From positions 124,001 to 188,000 of the forward strand of contig OY761536.1 in the NCBI GenBank assembly GCA_963664605.1: a stretch of 64,000 nucleotides of DNA, in the 5' to 3' direction. The position numbers and the translations under genes were made by a program. The stretch is from JAHOYW01 sp963664605. Lineage in GTDB: Bacteria; Verrucomicrobiota; Lentisphaeria; Victivallales; Victivallaceae. A model generated the notes under the pieces. That model did no database searches, was not told where the DNA came from, and saw only the letters and a list, made by a program, of their open reading frames with translations. Shown piece by piece: positions 1 to 10,605 of this stretch. The stretch's first letter is position 1. Each line of letters begins with the position of its first letter.

Positions 1-1205
1 TTGAAGCGGTAAACGCTAGACGCGCGCTTTATAACGCACGGGATTTCTGGAGTGCAGCCAAACGTGCGGAGGCTTTTGCGGTAGTGAAGGTTGAAAAATA
101 TAAGTCCGCCGTTTCCGAAAAACTTCTGCCGCTTCCCAAAGATTATGCCGACGAAAAAGTCAATATTTCCCGTTGGGTACAATTTTATGCTCCTGAATCC
201 GGTCAATACCTTGTACCCGTAGCTAAAAGTAAAGATGTTTATAATATTGTCGGTATGGGCTATAAACTGCCGCCATATAATCCTAAAAGCGTAGACGCAT
301 TTGTCAAACAATGGGAAGAGTTCAAAGGACTTGACCAAAATAAAGAAGTTGATTTCCTGAAAAAACTCATTAATGGTAAATCATCCCCTGAAATGCTTCA
401 CTCCGCGATTGCGAGGCTTTCAGAAATCGGCTACTTCAAGTCAAAATTGACAAAAGATGACATTGCTTTCTGGGGAAAACTTATTTTTGATGCTAAACAA
501 CCTCGTGAGTTCATATCCTACCTGATATACAACCTGACTAAAGATAATTTTGACAAGATTCAGCCAATATTGGAACAGGCTTTGAAAGATGGGAAACTTA
601 CTACTACTGTAGCACCTCTGCTTGCGCGGCGTGATGCTAAAAGATTTAAGGAACTGATGCTGGAATGGCTGCAAGACGATAAAATGCGCAAATTAGCTCT
701 TCGAAACTCTTTCATACTGATGAAAGATAAAGAATTTCTCGATACCGCAATGAAATATTTCAAAAATTCAGGAATCGAAGAAGTAAGACAATACCTGCTT
801 GTACTGCTGGCTAAAGATAACGCCGGTGGGAATGCTGTAATTCGTGAAATTCTGCAGAAACAAGCTGAAGAATACAAAAAACTCATTCCACAGATTTACA
901 TGATTATAATCCGCACCAATAATCCCGCGTGGATAAATGAAGTAATCAATCTGGCAAAATTAAAAGACGCGAAAGGAATTTATGCTCGTTTAAAACCTGC
1001 AGCAATGGCATATCTCTGCCGGAACAAAAGCAAAAAAGGGGTTGAGTTGACTAAAAAGTACCTTGAATTTATAAAAGATGATAAAAGAAACCAACAGATG
1101 TGTTTGATGACATTCTCTACTATTTTCAAAAAACGCTTTAAGTCTGTTGAAGAAATCAAAGATATGGTGGCTGCAAACGACACTGAAAAGAAACAGAAAA
1201 AATAA
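1..1205 (+). CDS. Secreted-type helical repeat protein, 5' end cut by window
   Basis: The reading frame is open from base 3 through the left window edge, so the GTG at 84 is not the real start and the N-terminus lies outside. The visible product is rich in Lys, Leu and short amphipathic helices, like a HEAT-type solenoid, and ends in a lysine-rich tail. It is clearly paralogous to the protein at 24847-26133. Shared landmarks are an FWxAAK segment near the start, a YLxPxxK segment, an FLKK-I segment, a KRFxxLM-WL-D block and an MKYF block, all in the same order. The two paralogues bracket the RHS array. No enzyme motif is visible. Function is unknown; an envelope role is inferred only from the signal peptide of its paralogue. 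Confidence 0.75.
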   Translation, partial: EAVNARRALYNARDFWSAAKRAEAFAVVKVEKYKSAVSEKLLPLPKDYADEKVNISRWVQFYAPESGQYLVPVAKSKDVYNIVGMGYKLPPYNPKSVDAFVKQWEEFKGLDQNKEVDFLKKLINGKSSPEMLHSAIARLSEIGYFKSKLTKDDIAFWGKLIFDAKQPREFISYLIYNLTKDNFDKIQPILEQALKDGKLTTTVAPLLARRDAKRFKELMLEWLQDDKMRKLALRNSFILMKDKEFLDTAMKYFKNSGIEEVRQYLLVLLAKDNAGGNAVIREILQKQAEEYKKLIPQIYMIIIRTNNPAWINEVINLAKLKDAKGIYARLKPAAMAYLCRNKSKKGVELTKKYLEFIKDDKRNQQMCLMTFSTIFKKRFKSVEEIKDMVAANDTEKKQKK

Positions 1206-1247
1206 AAGAAAAATATAAAAAATTAGTGGACTAATAAGGGAGTAAAA

Positions 1248-4200
1248 ATGAGAAGTATAAAAACGTTTTTGACTGTAATATTAATTAGCGCTATTGCTTT
1301 TTGCGCGCAGGGGGAAGGGGAGCAATATTATCTGGCCTATAACGACTTATTACAGGGAATCCTTGACAGAGGAGGAATTCCATCTAATACTCAGCCCAAG
1401 GAAAAAGGAGACCCCGTTACCCAGTCTGACCTCAATAATTTGCGGCATGCTATTGTTAGGCTTAGTTCTCATTACGTTGCCTACAGCACTTATACCCCTG
1501 ATACCGAAGGAGAGGACAAGGAGCCATTTCTCAGGGTTGGTGGTTCAGAGACTGATGAGTTCGGCAGGCAGATATATATTTATCGTATCGGTGGAGAAGA
1601 AAAATATTTAACTATGGTTCCCGCAGGATATACCAGCGCCGGTAAGATGGTTAAAGGAAGATGGTATAATCTAGCCAATTTGATCTCCGAAGTAAATTTT
1701 CCAAATTCTGTTCCAGTCTTATGGATACATTTCCAGGAGCTTGAGGAAATATTGAACCAATGTAAATATAAATATGTAAATTTAGGATATTCTCTTCGCC
1801 TGTATGATGATTATGGTTCTGCTGGTGTAGGGGAAACTGCTTACGGTTGGGAGTACGTTAGTGATGGCTATAGTGATTCAGGATTTACTATTTGCGATCC
1901 TATTAATTGGCGGTTAGCAAGATATGGTAATGAAGATACAATGATATATAAAAGCTGGATGAGCGACTGGTACAATTTTGATGGAGAGAGCAGTCTTTAT
2001 CATTGGTATGACCGAACTTATTATTCTTTAGTTTTTAAATTGACAGATTTTCCAGGAGAAGCCGATTATTCCATTGAACGTGGTGATACTTTAGAACTTT
2101 ATTACCGGGGTCTGCAAACCACATATTTAGCCGGGCAAACCTCATCTACCCTTTATTATCATCCTTGGAAAAAGCTTGCCTCCCCTGATGCTGAAACAGA
2201 ATATCCTCTAAATTCTGTTCCTATGCCAAATTTGGGATATCCTCCGGTTGATACGAGTCTTGAGATGGATTCGGCCAGTAACAGTGTTTCATATCGTGTT
2301 CTATTAAGACGTTTTTTTGTAGTCAAACAAGACTTTGATGATGTTTCGATAACAAATCCAGGGAAACTGAAGGATGACAATGACAATGGAATCATCAGGA
2401 CCGGTTGTGAAACTTGTGAAATCGGTAAACCTTTAAGCTATGTATTTAATAAATATGATATGTCCGCAGATATACCTCTTGGATTTTCCTCAGGGTTCGA
2501 TTCAGGACTGATTATGTTTTCCTATCTTACAGATTGCTGCGTAGGAGATATCAGGTTTACCCACCATAACTTGAATACTTATATCAACATAGAGGGAGGA
2601 GAGACTGAACCTGACGGAAACAAATGGAGGTTTACTCAGGTTAAACGCCCGCGCGGAGCGTATGTTGCAATGTATTGGCATTGGGACGGAGACACAGCTG
2701 TATATGCCGAAACAATCAGCGGAAATACCTACAAGATGGTCGAATATGGTGATTGGCGAAAAATAATATTTAAAGACGGTATTGTCCAAAAATTTTCAAG
2801 TGGAAGCGGCGGTATGATTCACGAATACCGGAAAATGGAGGAGGATGAAATATTGACCTTGATTCCCGAATTCCCGACAATAGGTCATACGTTTGGCCTG
2901 AAAGCGGGAGGAATGACTATACTTGACGGCTTATACCATCCATCAGGAGTTGTTACTTTAGCGGGGAAATCAGAAGTGACTTATACAGACGGGCTGGTTA
3001 CAGAAGTTCGTTATTACCATCTTATTGACAGCGAGTATGTTTTAGACTCGAAGCTCACCATAGAATATACTACTCAAACACTTGCTAATCGTACTGAATC
3101 TAATGTCTATTATGTCGCGGATGCCAGTAATATTATTGACTACAGTCTCTTTGCTACTGAAACCCAGCCTCCTCAGGAAGTGGAAGCATTGGCGTATCGT
3201 TATTATAAATATATTGACGGCGCGTATGTTCTGCAATGGGAAACAAGAACATCTACAGACGAAAATGGTAATCCAATATTAGAAAAGTTAAATGTTGAAA
3301 ACGGCAGTGTCGGCGATACTGCACAAAAAATAACACTTTCCGAACAGCCATCAGGTGTCCCCGGTGTCAAAATTATCCAAAAACATGTTGAAGAAGGATT
3401 AAACAGTTTTATAGACATTAAGAAAGTAAAAGCTTATCCCTGGGGAGATGAAACCATTGAGGAAATAGAAGGTTTCGGCACCGACAACGAAAAGACTACT
3501 GCTTATGACTATAATACTTCAGGAAGCGGCTACGGGAAAGTTAAATCAATATCCTATCCCGACGGTACATGGGTGCGTTACGAATACGATAACCTTGGAC
3601 GAAAAACTAAAGAAATAACTCCGATTGGGAATGTTCCGCTTACCGCTGCTGAAAACCTTTGCCGGGTTACCGAATACGACTATAATCCCTATGTTACAGG
3701 CGATACTGTAGACGATGGCGATACCCGCCCGCGCATGACCGTGCAGAAAGAGCTTGAAATTGAAGTATCGCGTTCTTATCAGGGCTATCTGGACCACGAA
3801 TATCTAAGCATCAAATGTCAGGCAGCCGGGGCGGAATGGGACGCAGACGACAACCTCGTTACGTATAAATATTCATATCCTGACGGCGATACTTTTGCCG
3901 GAAGGCATTGGAAAACCGTTTATCCCGATGGTACTATGAGTATTACTTCATACTCCAAGACAACTACTGAATTTACTACTACAGTCAGTACGGGTACAGG
4001 CTCCGGCAGTACGGTTACCGACGGCGTGCGCTCGATTTCCGTCAAGAACAACAAGGACTGGAACGTCAGAAGCCAAACCGTTGACATCGCTTCAGGACTG
4101 ACGCTTTCCAGCGAGGTTTATACGCATGACGACACCGGACGCGTGATTCGTACTGATTATCCTGACGGCACTTATACCACTACAGCTTACGCCTGCTGCG

Positions 4201-7200
4201 GCCCCTCTCAGGAGGTCAACCGTGAAGGCACGGCTACCGACATCATGTACGACACCCTTAAACGGGTAATCAATACTGAAACAGACGGTATCGCCACGCT
4301 TTATACTTATGATGCCAATGACAGGGTATTGACCTCTACCGTCAAGGGCAGCCAGGGAACCGAGCGGACCACAAGCAATACTTATAATACCGCCGGGGAG
4401 CTGACTTCAACGACAACACCGGATGGAGAGACCACCACTTACGCTAAAGAATGGATAGACGGATGCCTTTACGAGACTACCACCTATCCGAACGGTAAAA
4501 CGCAGGTAAGCAAATACAATCTCGACGGCACGGCCGCGGAAGTATCCGGTACTGCCGTGCGCCATGTCAAATACGAATACGGCGTCGAAAACGGTGAACG
4601 CTATACCAAAACCATAAATGTCGGCGACAACGGCAGCGAAGCCAACTGGACAAAGACCTATACCAACTTTGCGGGAAACGCTTATAAAACCGTGAATTCT
4701 GCTGGAGCAACCATCCTGACGGAATACGACAATGTCGGCCGTCCAATCAAACAAACCGCCGCTAACGGGGTTATTACCCTGACTGAATACAACGCAAAAG
4801 GCGAAGTCAGCGCGAGCGCGGTTGACATGAATCAAAACAGCACTATAGATTACGCCGGGACCGACCGCATTAACAGTGTTGAAAGCGTTTACGAAAGCAA
4901 AAGCGGCAAGGTCGTGAATAAAGTAACAAACAGCGTTTACGCGACCGACAGTTCATCTACCGCGACGGTTGCATCAATTTCCGAGAGTGCGGTCGACGGT
5001 TCGGCGGCATGGCAGACTAATTTCGGCAATGTTACGGTATCACAGACCACTCTTAGCGGCAGCGGAGCGAAAAGCATTACCGTTACCAATCCTGACAACT
5101 CCACCGTGACCACTGTTTACCAGAACGGCCGGATGACTTCCTCCACGCACAGCGTGCTCGGAGCCACCACTTACACTTACGATGAGTTCAACCGCGTGTC
5201 GACCGTCACCCATCCCGAAGGCGGTGTAGACAAAGTCACCACCTACACTTATAATTCCGCCGGACAGGTCGCGACCGTTACCATCGCTTCCGGTTCCAGC
5301 TCAAAAGTGACTTCCTATACCTACAACAACATGGGTGCAAGGACTTCGGTAACTCTGCCGGGCGGCAGGGTGGTAAACTATACTTACACCGATACCGGCG
5401 AACTCGCGACGGTTTCGGGTTCTGACACCTATCCGCAGTCCTATACCTACGACGCGCTCGGGCGCATGAAAACCCTGACCACCTACCGGACTTATCCCGG
5501 AACGCCGGAAGTCACCACCTGGAATTACGACCCGGCAAGCGGCTTTATGACCTCTAAAGTCTATGACGACGGCAAGGGCACGACTTATACCTATAACGCC
5601 GGCGGACAGCTTCTAACCAGGGTTTGGGATCGCGGCATTACCACGACTTACGGCTATGACAACGCCGGAAGTCAGAACAGCATTGATTATTCGGATACCA
5701 CCCCGGACATCAGTTTTACTTATAACCGCATGGGGCAACTGGCGACGGTTACCGACGCCTCTGGAACCCGGACAAACACTTATGACGCGAATTTACGGCT
5801 TGCATCTTCGAGTATCCCGTATATATTGAGTGGTAACGGTAAACTTGAATACGCCTATGATACGCTTGGGAGAATGTCGTCGATGAAGTTGATGGAGAAC
5901 AGCACACAGAAACTGATAAATTCCTACAGCTACGACGCTATGAGCCGTATAGCGACGGTTTCGGACGGCACGAATACCGCCGAATACACCCGTCTTTCCG
6001 GCACAAACCTCCTTAACAGCGTTGTCGTCAAGCAGGGCGAGTCTACCAAATTAAGTACGACTAAAACTTACGACGCGTTCAACCGCCTGCTTTCGACTTC
6101 GAGCGTCGCGGGTGCAGCTACCCGTACTTACACTTACGAATACAACGACAAAGACCAACGGACAAAATTAACACTGGCGGACGGTTCGTATTGGCTGTAT
6201 ACATACGATGAAAAAGGCCAGGTCACCAGCGGCATTAAGAAAGACGCCGCCGGGAACGCCATTGCCGGGCAGAGCTTCAACTATACCTTTGACGACATCG
6301 GCAACCGCAAGACCGCGACCGAAGGCATGACCGGGATGGATTCCGCATATAGCAGTAATAACGTTAACCAGTACACACAGCGGACCATACCGGGCGCGGT
6401 TCCGATAGCCGGGAGCGCCGCGACTGACGCGACCGTCAGGGTCAAAGACGCTGACACCGGGCAGGTTTACCATACTACCCGCTCAGGTAAGTATTTCTCT
6501 AAGGCCGTACCCGTGGACAACACAAGCGCCGCCAAAGAAGCGAACCTCGAAATCCACGCGGTGAAGTTTGACGCTACCGAGGACAAGGACATAGTCAAGA
6601 CTATATCCGGTAAGTACTATGTAGCTAAAACGCCACAGTCATTTACCTATGACAATGATGGAAACATGACCTCGGACGGAGAGTGGACATATACCTGGAA
6701 CGGCGAGAACCGTCCTGTTACTGTAATTAATGCCGATAATACGAAGAAATTCGAGTATAAGTACGACTATGCAGGTAGACGCATTGAAGAAAAATATTAT
6801 ACCTCTACTGGCACTTGGACTTTAGCGAAACACTTGAAATTTGTTTACAAAGGTTTCAAGAAAATAGCCGAATACGACGGAAGCGACAATCTCCTGAAGC
6901 TCTACACTTGGCAGCCAGTAGACTTGGACGTTCCGTTGTGGGTTAAAGACGGTACTACTTATTATTTCTACATTGTAGACGGAAATAAAAATGTGCGTTC
7001 AATGGTAGACGCTTCCGGTAATGAAGTTGCCAATTACGATTATAAGCCGTTCGGCGGTATTGCTTCACAATCCGGAACATATGCCGACAGCAATATGTAT
7101 CGTTTCAGCAGTGAATACTACTGTCCTATACTCAAATCCAGCGACTTTGGACTGCGTATTTACAAAATCAACTTTGGGCGTTGGCTAACTCGTGACCCAC

Positions 7201-7823
7201 TTGGCGAAGGCGGTGGATATAACTTGTATGTAGCATGCCAAAATAATCCTGTTGACAATTGGGACTTGTTGGGGTTAAAACAATTTAAATATACTGTTCC
7301 TCTGTTTAGTGGAAAATGGTTTAAATCTTTAGTTGCGGAATTCAATTTTGTCATTGATTATCACTGTAAAGGAGGAAAAGTAAAATATACCCGCTACGCT
7401 AAACCTGGAAAATATGGTTCGAAAAAAGCTAAAACGAAGACAGGTATAATACCTAAGAAAATCTATGAAGATGGCAGTCGGGTCGAATTTACCCTATGGG
7501 CTGCTGGCTCGTGGTATGAATTCAATAAAAAAGCTGGATTGGAAAATGCAAATAGGATAATAGAATTGTTTCAAGCAGATAAATCACCTAGACCGGTAAT
7601 CGTAAGTATAGCTTTAGGAGTATATATAGTTGAGGGGAACTTAAGGGCAATAAAGAGAACGGCTACTTTTTCAAAGAAAGTAACGATTGATTGTTGTAAT
7701 AAAATAAATGGTAAACTTATACCAATTGAAGGAAAAGATCAGTTTAAAGAAGCTGGCGACTTATCCTGGGGAAAACCTGTAGAATATAATGAAGATGAAT
7801 CAGTAACGAATCCCTTTTTATAG
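1248..7823 (+). CDS. Full-length secreted RHS/YD-repeat polymorphic toxin
   Basis: This is a 2191-residue RHS protein. The ATG at 1248 follows an AGGGAG ribosome site and encodes a Sec signal peptide (about residues 1-22, charged start, hydrophobic core, small residues near CAQG). Residues 23-750 are an unrecognised N-terminal region. From about residue 770 there are many YD repeats (YxYDxxGR-type). The RHS-associated core ends with the GRWLTRDPLGEGGGYNLY and WDLLGL blocks near residue 2010. The last 181 residues (from base 7278) are the variable tip, with no recognised catalytic motif; they include a KxxYEDGSRVEFTLWAAGSW stretch shared with the tip at 18578-19153. By analogy to RHS families the core forms a shell holding a toxic tip. 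It is the only copy in the window with a signal and N-terminus. Its partner lipoprotein gene follows after 20 bases. Confidence 0.93.
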   Translation: MRSIKTFLTVILISAIAFCAQGEGEQYYLAYNDLLQGILDRGGIPSNTQPKEKGDPVTQSDLNNLRHAIVRLSSHYVAYSTYTPDTEGEDKEPFLRVGGSETDEFGRQIYIYRIGGEEKYLTMVPAGYTSAGKMVKGRWYNLANLISEVNFPNSVPVLWIHFQELEEILNQCKYKYVNLGYSLRLYDDYGSAGVGETAYGWEYVSDGYSDSGFTICDPINWRLARYGNEDTMIYKSWMSDWYNFDGESSLYHWYDRTYYSLVFKLTDFPGEADYSIERGDTLELYYRGLQTTYLAGQTSSTLYYHPWKKLASPDAETEYPLNSVPMPNLGYPPVDTSLEMDSASNSVSYRVLLRRFFVVKQDFDDVSITNPGKLKDDNDNGIIRTGCETCEIGKPLSYVFNKYDMSADIPLGFSSGFDSGLIMFSYLTDCCVGDIRFTHHNLNTYINIEGGETEPDGNKWRFTQVKRPRGAYVAMYWHWDGDTAVYAETISGNTYKMVEYGDWRKIIFKDGIVQKFSSGSGGMIHEYRKMEEDEILTLIPEFPTIGHTFGLKAGGMTILDGLYHPSGVVTLAGKSEVTYTDGLVTEVRYYHLIDSEYVLDSKLTIEYTTQTLANRTESNVYYVADASNIIDYSLFATETQPPQEVEALAYRYYKYIDGAYVLQWETRTSTDENGNPILEKLNVENGSVGDTAQKITLSEQPSGVPGVKIIQKHVEEGLNSFIDIKKVKAYPWGDETIEEIEGFGTDNEKTTAYDYNTSGSGYGKVKSISYPDGTWVRYEYDNLGRKTKEITPIGNVPLTAAENLCRVTEYDYNPYVTGDTVDDGDTRPRMTVQKELEIEVSRSYQGYLDHEYLSIKCQAAGAEWDADDNLVTYKYSYPDGDTFAGRHWKTVYPDGTMSITSYSKTTTEFTTTVSTGTGSGSTVTDGVRSISVKNNKDWNVRSQTVDIASGLTLSSEVYTHDDTGRVIRTDYPDGTYTTTAYACCGPSQEVNREGTATDIMYDTLKRVINTETDGIATLYTYDANDRVLTSTVKGSQGTERTTSNTYNTAGELTSTTTPDGETTTYAKEWIDGCLYETTTYPNGKTQVSKYNLDGTAAEVSGTAVRHVKYEYGVENGERYTKTINVGDNGSEANWTKTYTNFAGNAYKTVNSAGATILTEYDNVGRPIKQTAANGVITLTEYNAKGEVSASAVDMNQNSTIDYAGTDRINSVESVYESKSGKVVNKVTNSVYATDSSSTATVASISESAVDGSAAWQTNFGNVTVSQTTLSGSGAKSITVTNPDNSTVTTVYQNGRMTSSTHSVLGATTYTYDEFNRVSTVTHPEGGVDKVTTYTYNSAGQVATVTIASGSSSKVTSYTYNNMGARTSVTLPGGRVVNYTYTDTGELATVSGSDTYPQSYTYDALGRMKTLTTYRTYPGTPEVTTWNYDPASGFMTSKVYDDGKGTTYTYNAGGQLLTRVWDRGITTTYGYDNAGSQNSIDYSDTTPDISFTYNRMGQLATVTDASGTRTNTYDANLRLASSSIPYILSGNGKLEYAYDTLGRMSSMKLMENSTQKLINSYSYDAMSRIATVSDGTNTAEYTRLSGTNLLNSVVVKQGESTKLSTTKTYDAFNRLLSTSSVAGAATRTYTYEYNDKDQRTKLTLADGSYWLYTYDEKGQVTSGIKKDAAGNAIAGQSFNYTFDDIGNRKTATEGMTGMDSAYSSNNVNQYTQRTIPGAVPIAGSAATDATVRVKDADTGQVYHTTRSGKYFSKAVPVDNTSAAKEANLEIHAVKFDATEDKDIVKTISGKYYVAKTPQSFTYDNDGNMTSDGEWTYTWNGENRPVTVINADNTKKFEYKYDYAGRRIEEKYYTSTGTWTLAKHLKFVYKGFKKIAEYDGSDNLLKLYTWQPVDLDVPLWVKDGTTYYFYIVDGNKNVRSMVDASGNEVANYDYKPFGGIASQSGTYADSNMYRFSSEYYCPILKSSDFGLRIYKINFGRWLTRDPLGEGGGYNLYVACQNNPVDNWDLLGLKQFKYTVPLFSGKWFKSLVAEFNFVIDYHCKGGKVKYTRYAKPGKYGSKKAKTKTGIIPKKIYEDGSRVEFTLWAAGSWYEFNKKAGLENANRIIELFQADKSPRPVIVSIALGVYIVEGNLRAIKRTATFSKKVTIDCCNKINGKLIPIEGKDQFKEAGDLSWGKPVEYNEDESVTNPFL

Positions 7824-7843
7824 ATAAATCTCAAAGGATAATT

Positions 7844-8479
7844 ATGAAAATAAAACTTATAATCTTAGCACTTTGTTCTTCTCTTATTCTTGCAACTGTC
7901 AGTTGCAACAAAGTCAAACCTAGATTAGCTGCGAGTATGGACTTATATGTATCTGATACATCCGTAAGCTTCTATCACACCGCTGCTTTTAGTAAAAATA
8001 AAAAACAGCAAATAATCTTAGCTTTTTGGGATAATATGCCAAGGCCTGCTGAATTTGAATCTGGTCCTGCAGTAATGAATGATCCACCTGATATAGAGTG
8101 TAGTTTAACTAAATCAAATTCTAATATAAAATTTGAATGTGTTGGAGAATTTGATGGAAAAACTGGTAAATGGGAAATCAAGATTAATGGCGAAAGCTTT
8201 GATGTATCTAATGGACGATTATTTCTAATAAATACCCATGTAAAACCTGTAAAAGTAATCCAGGTCAATGAGCAATTTAATTTGCCCCCCTTTAATGATT
8301 TGTCCAGTTTAGATGATTTTTCCATTTATAACAAGAGTTCCTGTTTAAATGTTTTTTCATCTTGTAAAAAGAAATTTGAATATCTTGCTAAAAACAATAA
8401 AGTAGTTGCCGCTTTCCTTGCCGAAAGCAAAAAGCACTCCGAGAAAAATAAAACCAAAGATTCAAAAAAGAAAGATTGA
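7844..8479 (+). CDS. Putative immunity lipoprotein 1
   Basis: The 211-residue product starts at an ATG behind AAAGGA. It has a lipoprotein signal peptide with a lipobox ending ATVSC (Cys about residue 21). The rest shows no known domain and ends in a Lys/Asp-rich tail (SEKNKTKDSKKKD). It sits 20 bases after the full-length RHS gene, the standard position for a tip-specific immunity gene. A homologue at 19173-19823 follows the cassette whose tip is homologous to this one, so toxin type and partner type co-vary. A membrane-anchored partner suggests the tip acts in the periplasm or on the envelope. The immunity role is inferred from position and co-variation. Confidence 0.75.
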   Translation: MKIKLIILALCSSLILATVSCNKVKPRLAASMDLYVSDTSVSFYHTAAFSKNKKQQIILAFWDNMPRPAEFESGPAVMNDPPDIECSLTKSNSNIKFECVGEFDGKTGKWEIKINGESFDVSNGRLFLINTHVKPVKVIQVNEQFNLPPFNDLSSLDDFSIYNKSSCLNVFSSCKKKFEYLAKNNKVVAAFLAESKKHSEKNKTKDSKKKD

Positions 8480-8610
8480 TTTTGCCCGGGTAAATCACGG
8501 GCAGTTTTCTGATGTTGTTTTTTGCGGATAAATCTTTCTGTCAATTTCCGGTTTTGTTGATCTGTAAAATTGACTAATAGCTTTTATAATATTTCGTAAC
8601 GCTTGGGAGA
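8480..8610 (+). repeat. Inter-cassette spacer, class I, copy 1
   Basis: These 131 bases are identical to 19824-19954, and their right two thirds recur with a few changes at 11125-11216 and 17050-17146. The segment runs from the stop of the lipoprotein gene to the point where RHS-core homology begins (at the bases GCTTGGGAGAATG). It holds a hairpin with a T run and a TATAAT-like box (about 8585-8590) without a well-spaced -35 box. Confidence 0.85.
8484..8508 (+). terminator. Probable rho-independent terminator after immunity 1
   Basis: A GCCCG/CGGGC stem with a 9-base loop is followed by AGTTTT. It sits directly behind the lipoprotein stop codon. The same structure recurs at 19828-19852. The other class I spacers keep only the right arm and T run, so the left arm seems to have been lost when the partner gene was exchanged. 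Confidence 0.5.
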
Positions 8611-10605
8611 ATGTCGTCGATGAAGTTGATGGAGGATACAACGCAGAAACTTATCAACAGCTACAGTTACGACGCTATGAGCCGTATAGCGTCGGTTTCG
8701 GACGGTACGAATACCGCCGAATACGCCCGCCTGGCGGGAACTGATCTTCTGAACAGCGTTATTATCAAGCAGGGTGAAACCACTAAACTGAACACGACTA
8801 AAACTTACGACGCGTTCAACCGTCTGCTTTCGACTTCGAGCGTCGCGGGTGCAGCTACCCGTACTTACACTTACGAATACAACGACAAAGACCAACGGAC
8901 AAAATTAACACTGGCCGACGGCACTTACTGGGAGTACACTTACGATGAAAAAGGCCAGGTCACCAGCGGCATTAAGAAAGACTCCGCCGGAAATTCTATC
9001 GCTGGACAGAGTTTCAACTATACCTTTGACGACATCGGCAACCGCAAGACCGCGACCGAAGGCATGACCGGGATGGATTCCGCATATAGCAGTAATAACG
9101 TTAACCAGTATACACAGCGGACCATACCCGGAGCGGTTCCGATAGCCGGGAGCGCCGCGACTGACGCGACCGTCAGGGTCAAAGACGCTGACACCGGGCA
9201 GGTTTACCATACTACCCGCTCAGGTAAGTATTTCTCTAAGGCCGTACCCGTGGACAACACAAGCGCCGCCAAAGAAGCGAACCTCGAAATCCACGCGGTG
9301 AAGTTTGACGCTACCGAGGACAAGGACATAGTCAAGACTATATCCGGTAAATACTATGTAGCTAAAACGCCACAGTCATTTACCTATGACACCGACGGAA
9401 ACATGACCTCGGACGGAACATGGACTTATACATACAATGCGGAAAACCGTCCTGTTACCGTAATTAATGCGGATAATACGAAGAAATTTGAGTATAAGTA
9501 CGACTATGCAGGTAGACGCATTGAAGAAAAATATTATACCTCTACTGGCACTTGGACTTTAGCGAAACACTTGAAATTTGTCTATAATGGTTTCAAGAAA
9601 ATAGCTGAATACGATGGAAGCGACAATCTCCTGAAACTCTACACTTGGCAGCCAGTAGACTTGGACGTTCCGTTGTGGGTTAAAGACGGTACTACTTATT
9701 ATTTCTACATCGTAGACGGAAATAAAAACGTTCGTTCAATGGTAGACATATCAGGCAATGAAGTTGCCAGCTACGATTATAAGCCGTTTGGCGATATTGC
9801 TTCGCAATCCGGGGTATATGCCGACAGCAACATGTATCGTTTCAGCAGCGAATACTACAATCCGACTCTTAAATCCAGCGACTACGGACTCCGTGATTAC
9901 AGCTTTATCATAATGCGTTGGACAACTCGTGATCCAATAGGAATTAAAGGCGGATATAACCTTTATGTCATATGCAATAATGATCCAATTAATAAGTGGG
10001 ATAAGTTAGGATTAATTTCTTCGTTGGCAGTTAAAATAACAGCAGAATGGCTTAAAAGACAAGCCATTGCTTCACACCCACTCGGAATTATTTACAACTG
10101 GAAAACCGCCTATGATCAACATGTATTCAACGATGACGATGGAGAGATTCCAGCACAATTTAGCTCGGAAATAGGGCTAGCATTAAAAGACTGGATTGAG
10201 GATTATGAAAAAAGGGGTAAAATAAGGGCTCAGTATAAGAAGTTTACAGTTAATGATAATTTAGCTAAAAAATATACGGCGTTTGGAGTTGCTATTTATC
10301 CCATTAATGGCTGGGCCAAGCCAACAGATTTAGGTTCTTGGCTAAGTGGAACAAGGGAACTTTATATAAATGGGTCTTTTTACGCAAGGAAATGTCCTAG
10401 AGAAATATTCTATAAAGATGTTGATTTTACCCTAGAGTGGGTAGATAGAATAGATGCTAATGCATTTGGAGAAGGTGGACAATTTTTTGAGAATCTTATA
10501 GATATTACTGAAAAAATAAATGCAGCTGATTTCTCTATTAAGATAATCTCGAAATATAAAGATGCTAAAGGAGGAACTATTAATGTCAAAATTAAAACGA
10601 AATAA
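8611..10605 (+). CDS. RHS displaced cassette 2: core fragment plus tip
   Basis: The frame opens with the core segment MSSMKLMED..., corresponding to base 5874 onward of the full-length gene. It has no signal peptide and no convincing ribosome site: a stop lies in frame at 8587 and GGGAGA is only one base from the ATG. The core (to about 10014) is nearly identical to the full-length protein. It ends with RWTTRDPIGIKGGYNLY and WDKLGL. The tip (10015-10602, 196 residues) is AT-rich and shares nothing obvious with the other tips; no catalytic motif was recognised. The gene overlaps its partner by 23 bases. It is best read as a silent tip store that could recombine into the full-length gene through the shared core. 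Expression as a separate protein is not excluded. Confidence 0.8.
   Translation: MSSMKLMEDTTQKLINSYSYDAMSRIASVSDGTNTAEYARLAGTDLLNSVIIKQGETTKLNTTKTYDAFNRLLSTSSVAGAATRTYTYEYNDKDQRTKLTLADGTYWEYTYDEKGQVTSGIKKDSAGNSIAGQSFNYTFDDIGNRKTATEGMTGMDSAYSSNNVNQYTQRTIPGAVPIAGSAATDATVRVKDADTGQVYHTTRSGKYFSKAVPVDNTSAAKEANLEIHAVKFDATEDKDIVKTISGKYYVAKTPQSFTYDTDGNMTSDGTWTYTYNAENRPVTVINADNTKKFEYKYDYAGRRIEEKYYTSTGTWTLAKHLKFVYNGFKKIAEYDGSDNLLKLYTWQPVDLDVPLWVKDGTTYYFYIVDGNKNVRSMVDISGNEVASYDYKPFGDIASQSGVYADSNMYRFSSEYYNPTLKSSDYGLRDYSFIIMRWTTRDPIGIKGGYNLYVICNNDPINKWDKLGLISSLAVKITAEWLKRQAIASHPLGIIYNWKTAYDQHVFNDDDGEIPAQFSSEIGLALKDWIEDYEKRGKIRAQYKKFTVNDNLAKKYTAFGVAIYPINGWAKPTDLGSWLSGTRELYINGSFYARKCPREIFYKDVDFTLEWVDRIDANAFGEGGQFFENLIDITEKINAADFSIKIISKYKDAKGGTINVKIKTK

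Noticed and set aside
6168..6473. A roughly 100-residue minus-strand frame repeated in every RHS copy (also near 8905, 11529, 14243, 17453, 20255)
   Set aside because: It is the antisense shadow of the conserved core. It repeats only because the core repeats, has no ribosome site, and the sense frame fully explains conservation.
8585..8611. A promoter in the class I spacers driving each cassette
   Set aside because: A TATAAT box exists in three of four copies, but no -35 box lies at proper spacing and no ribosome site precedes the first ATG, so cassettes are not called as expressed.
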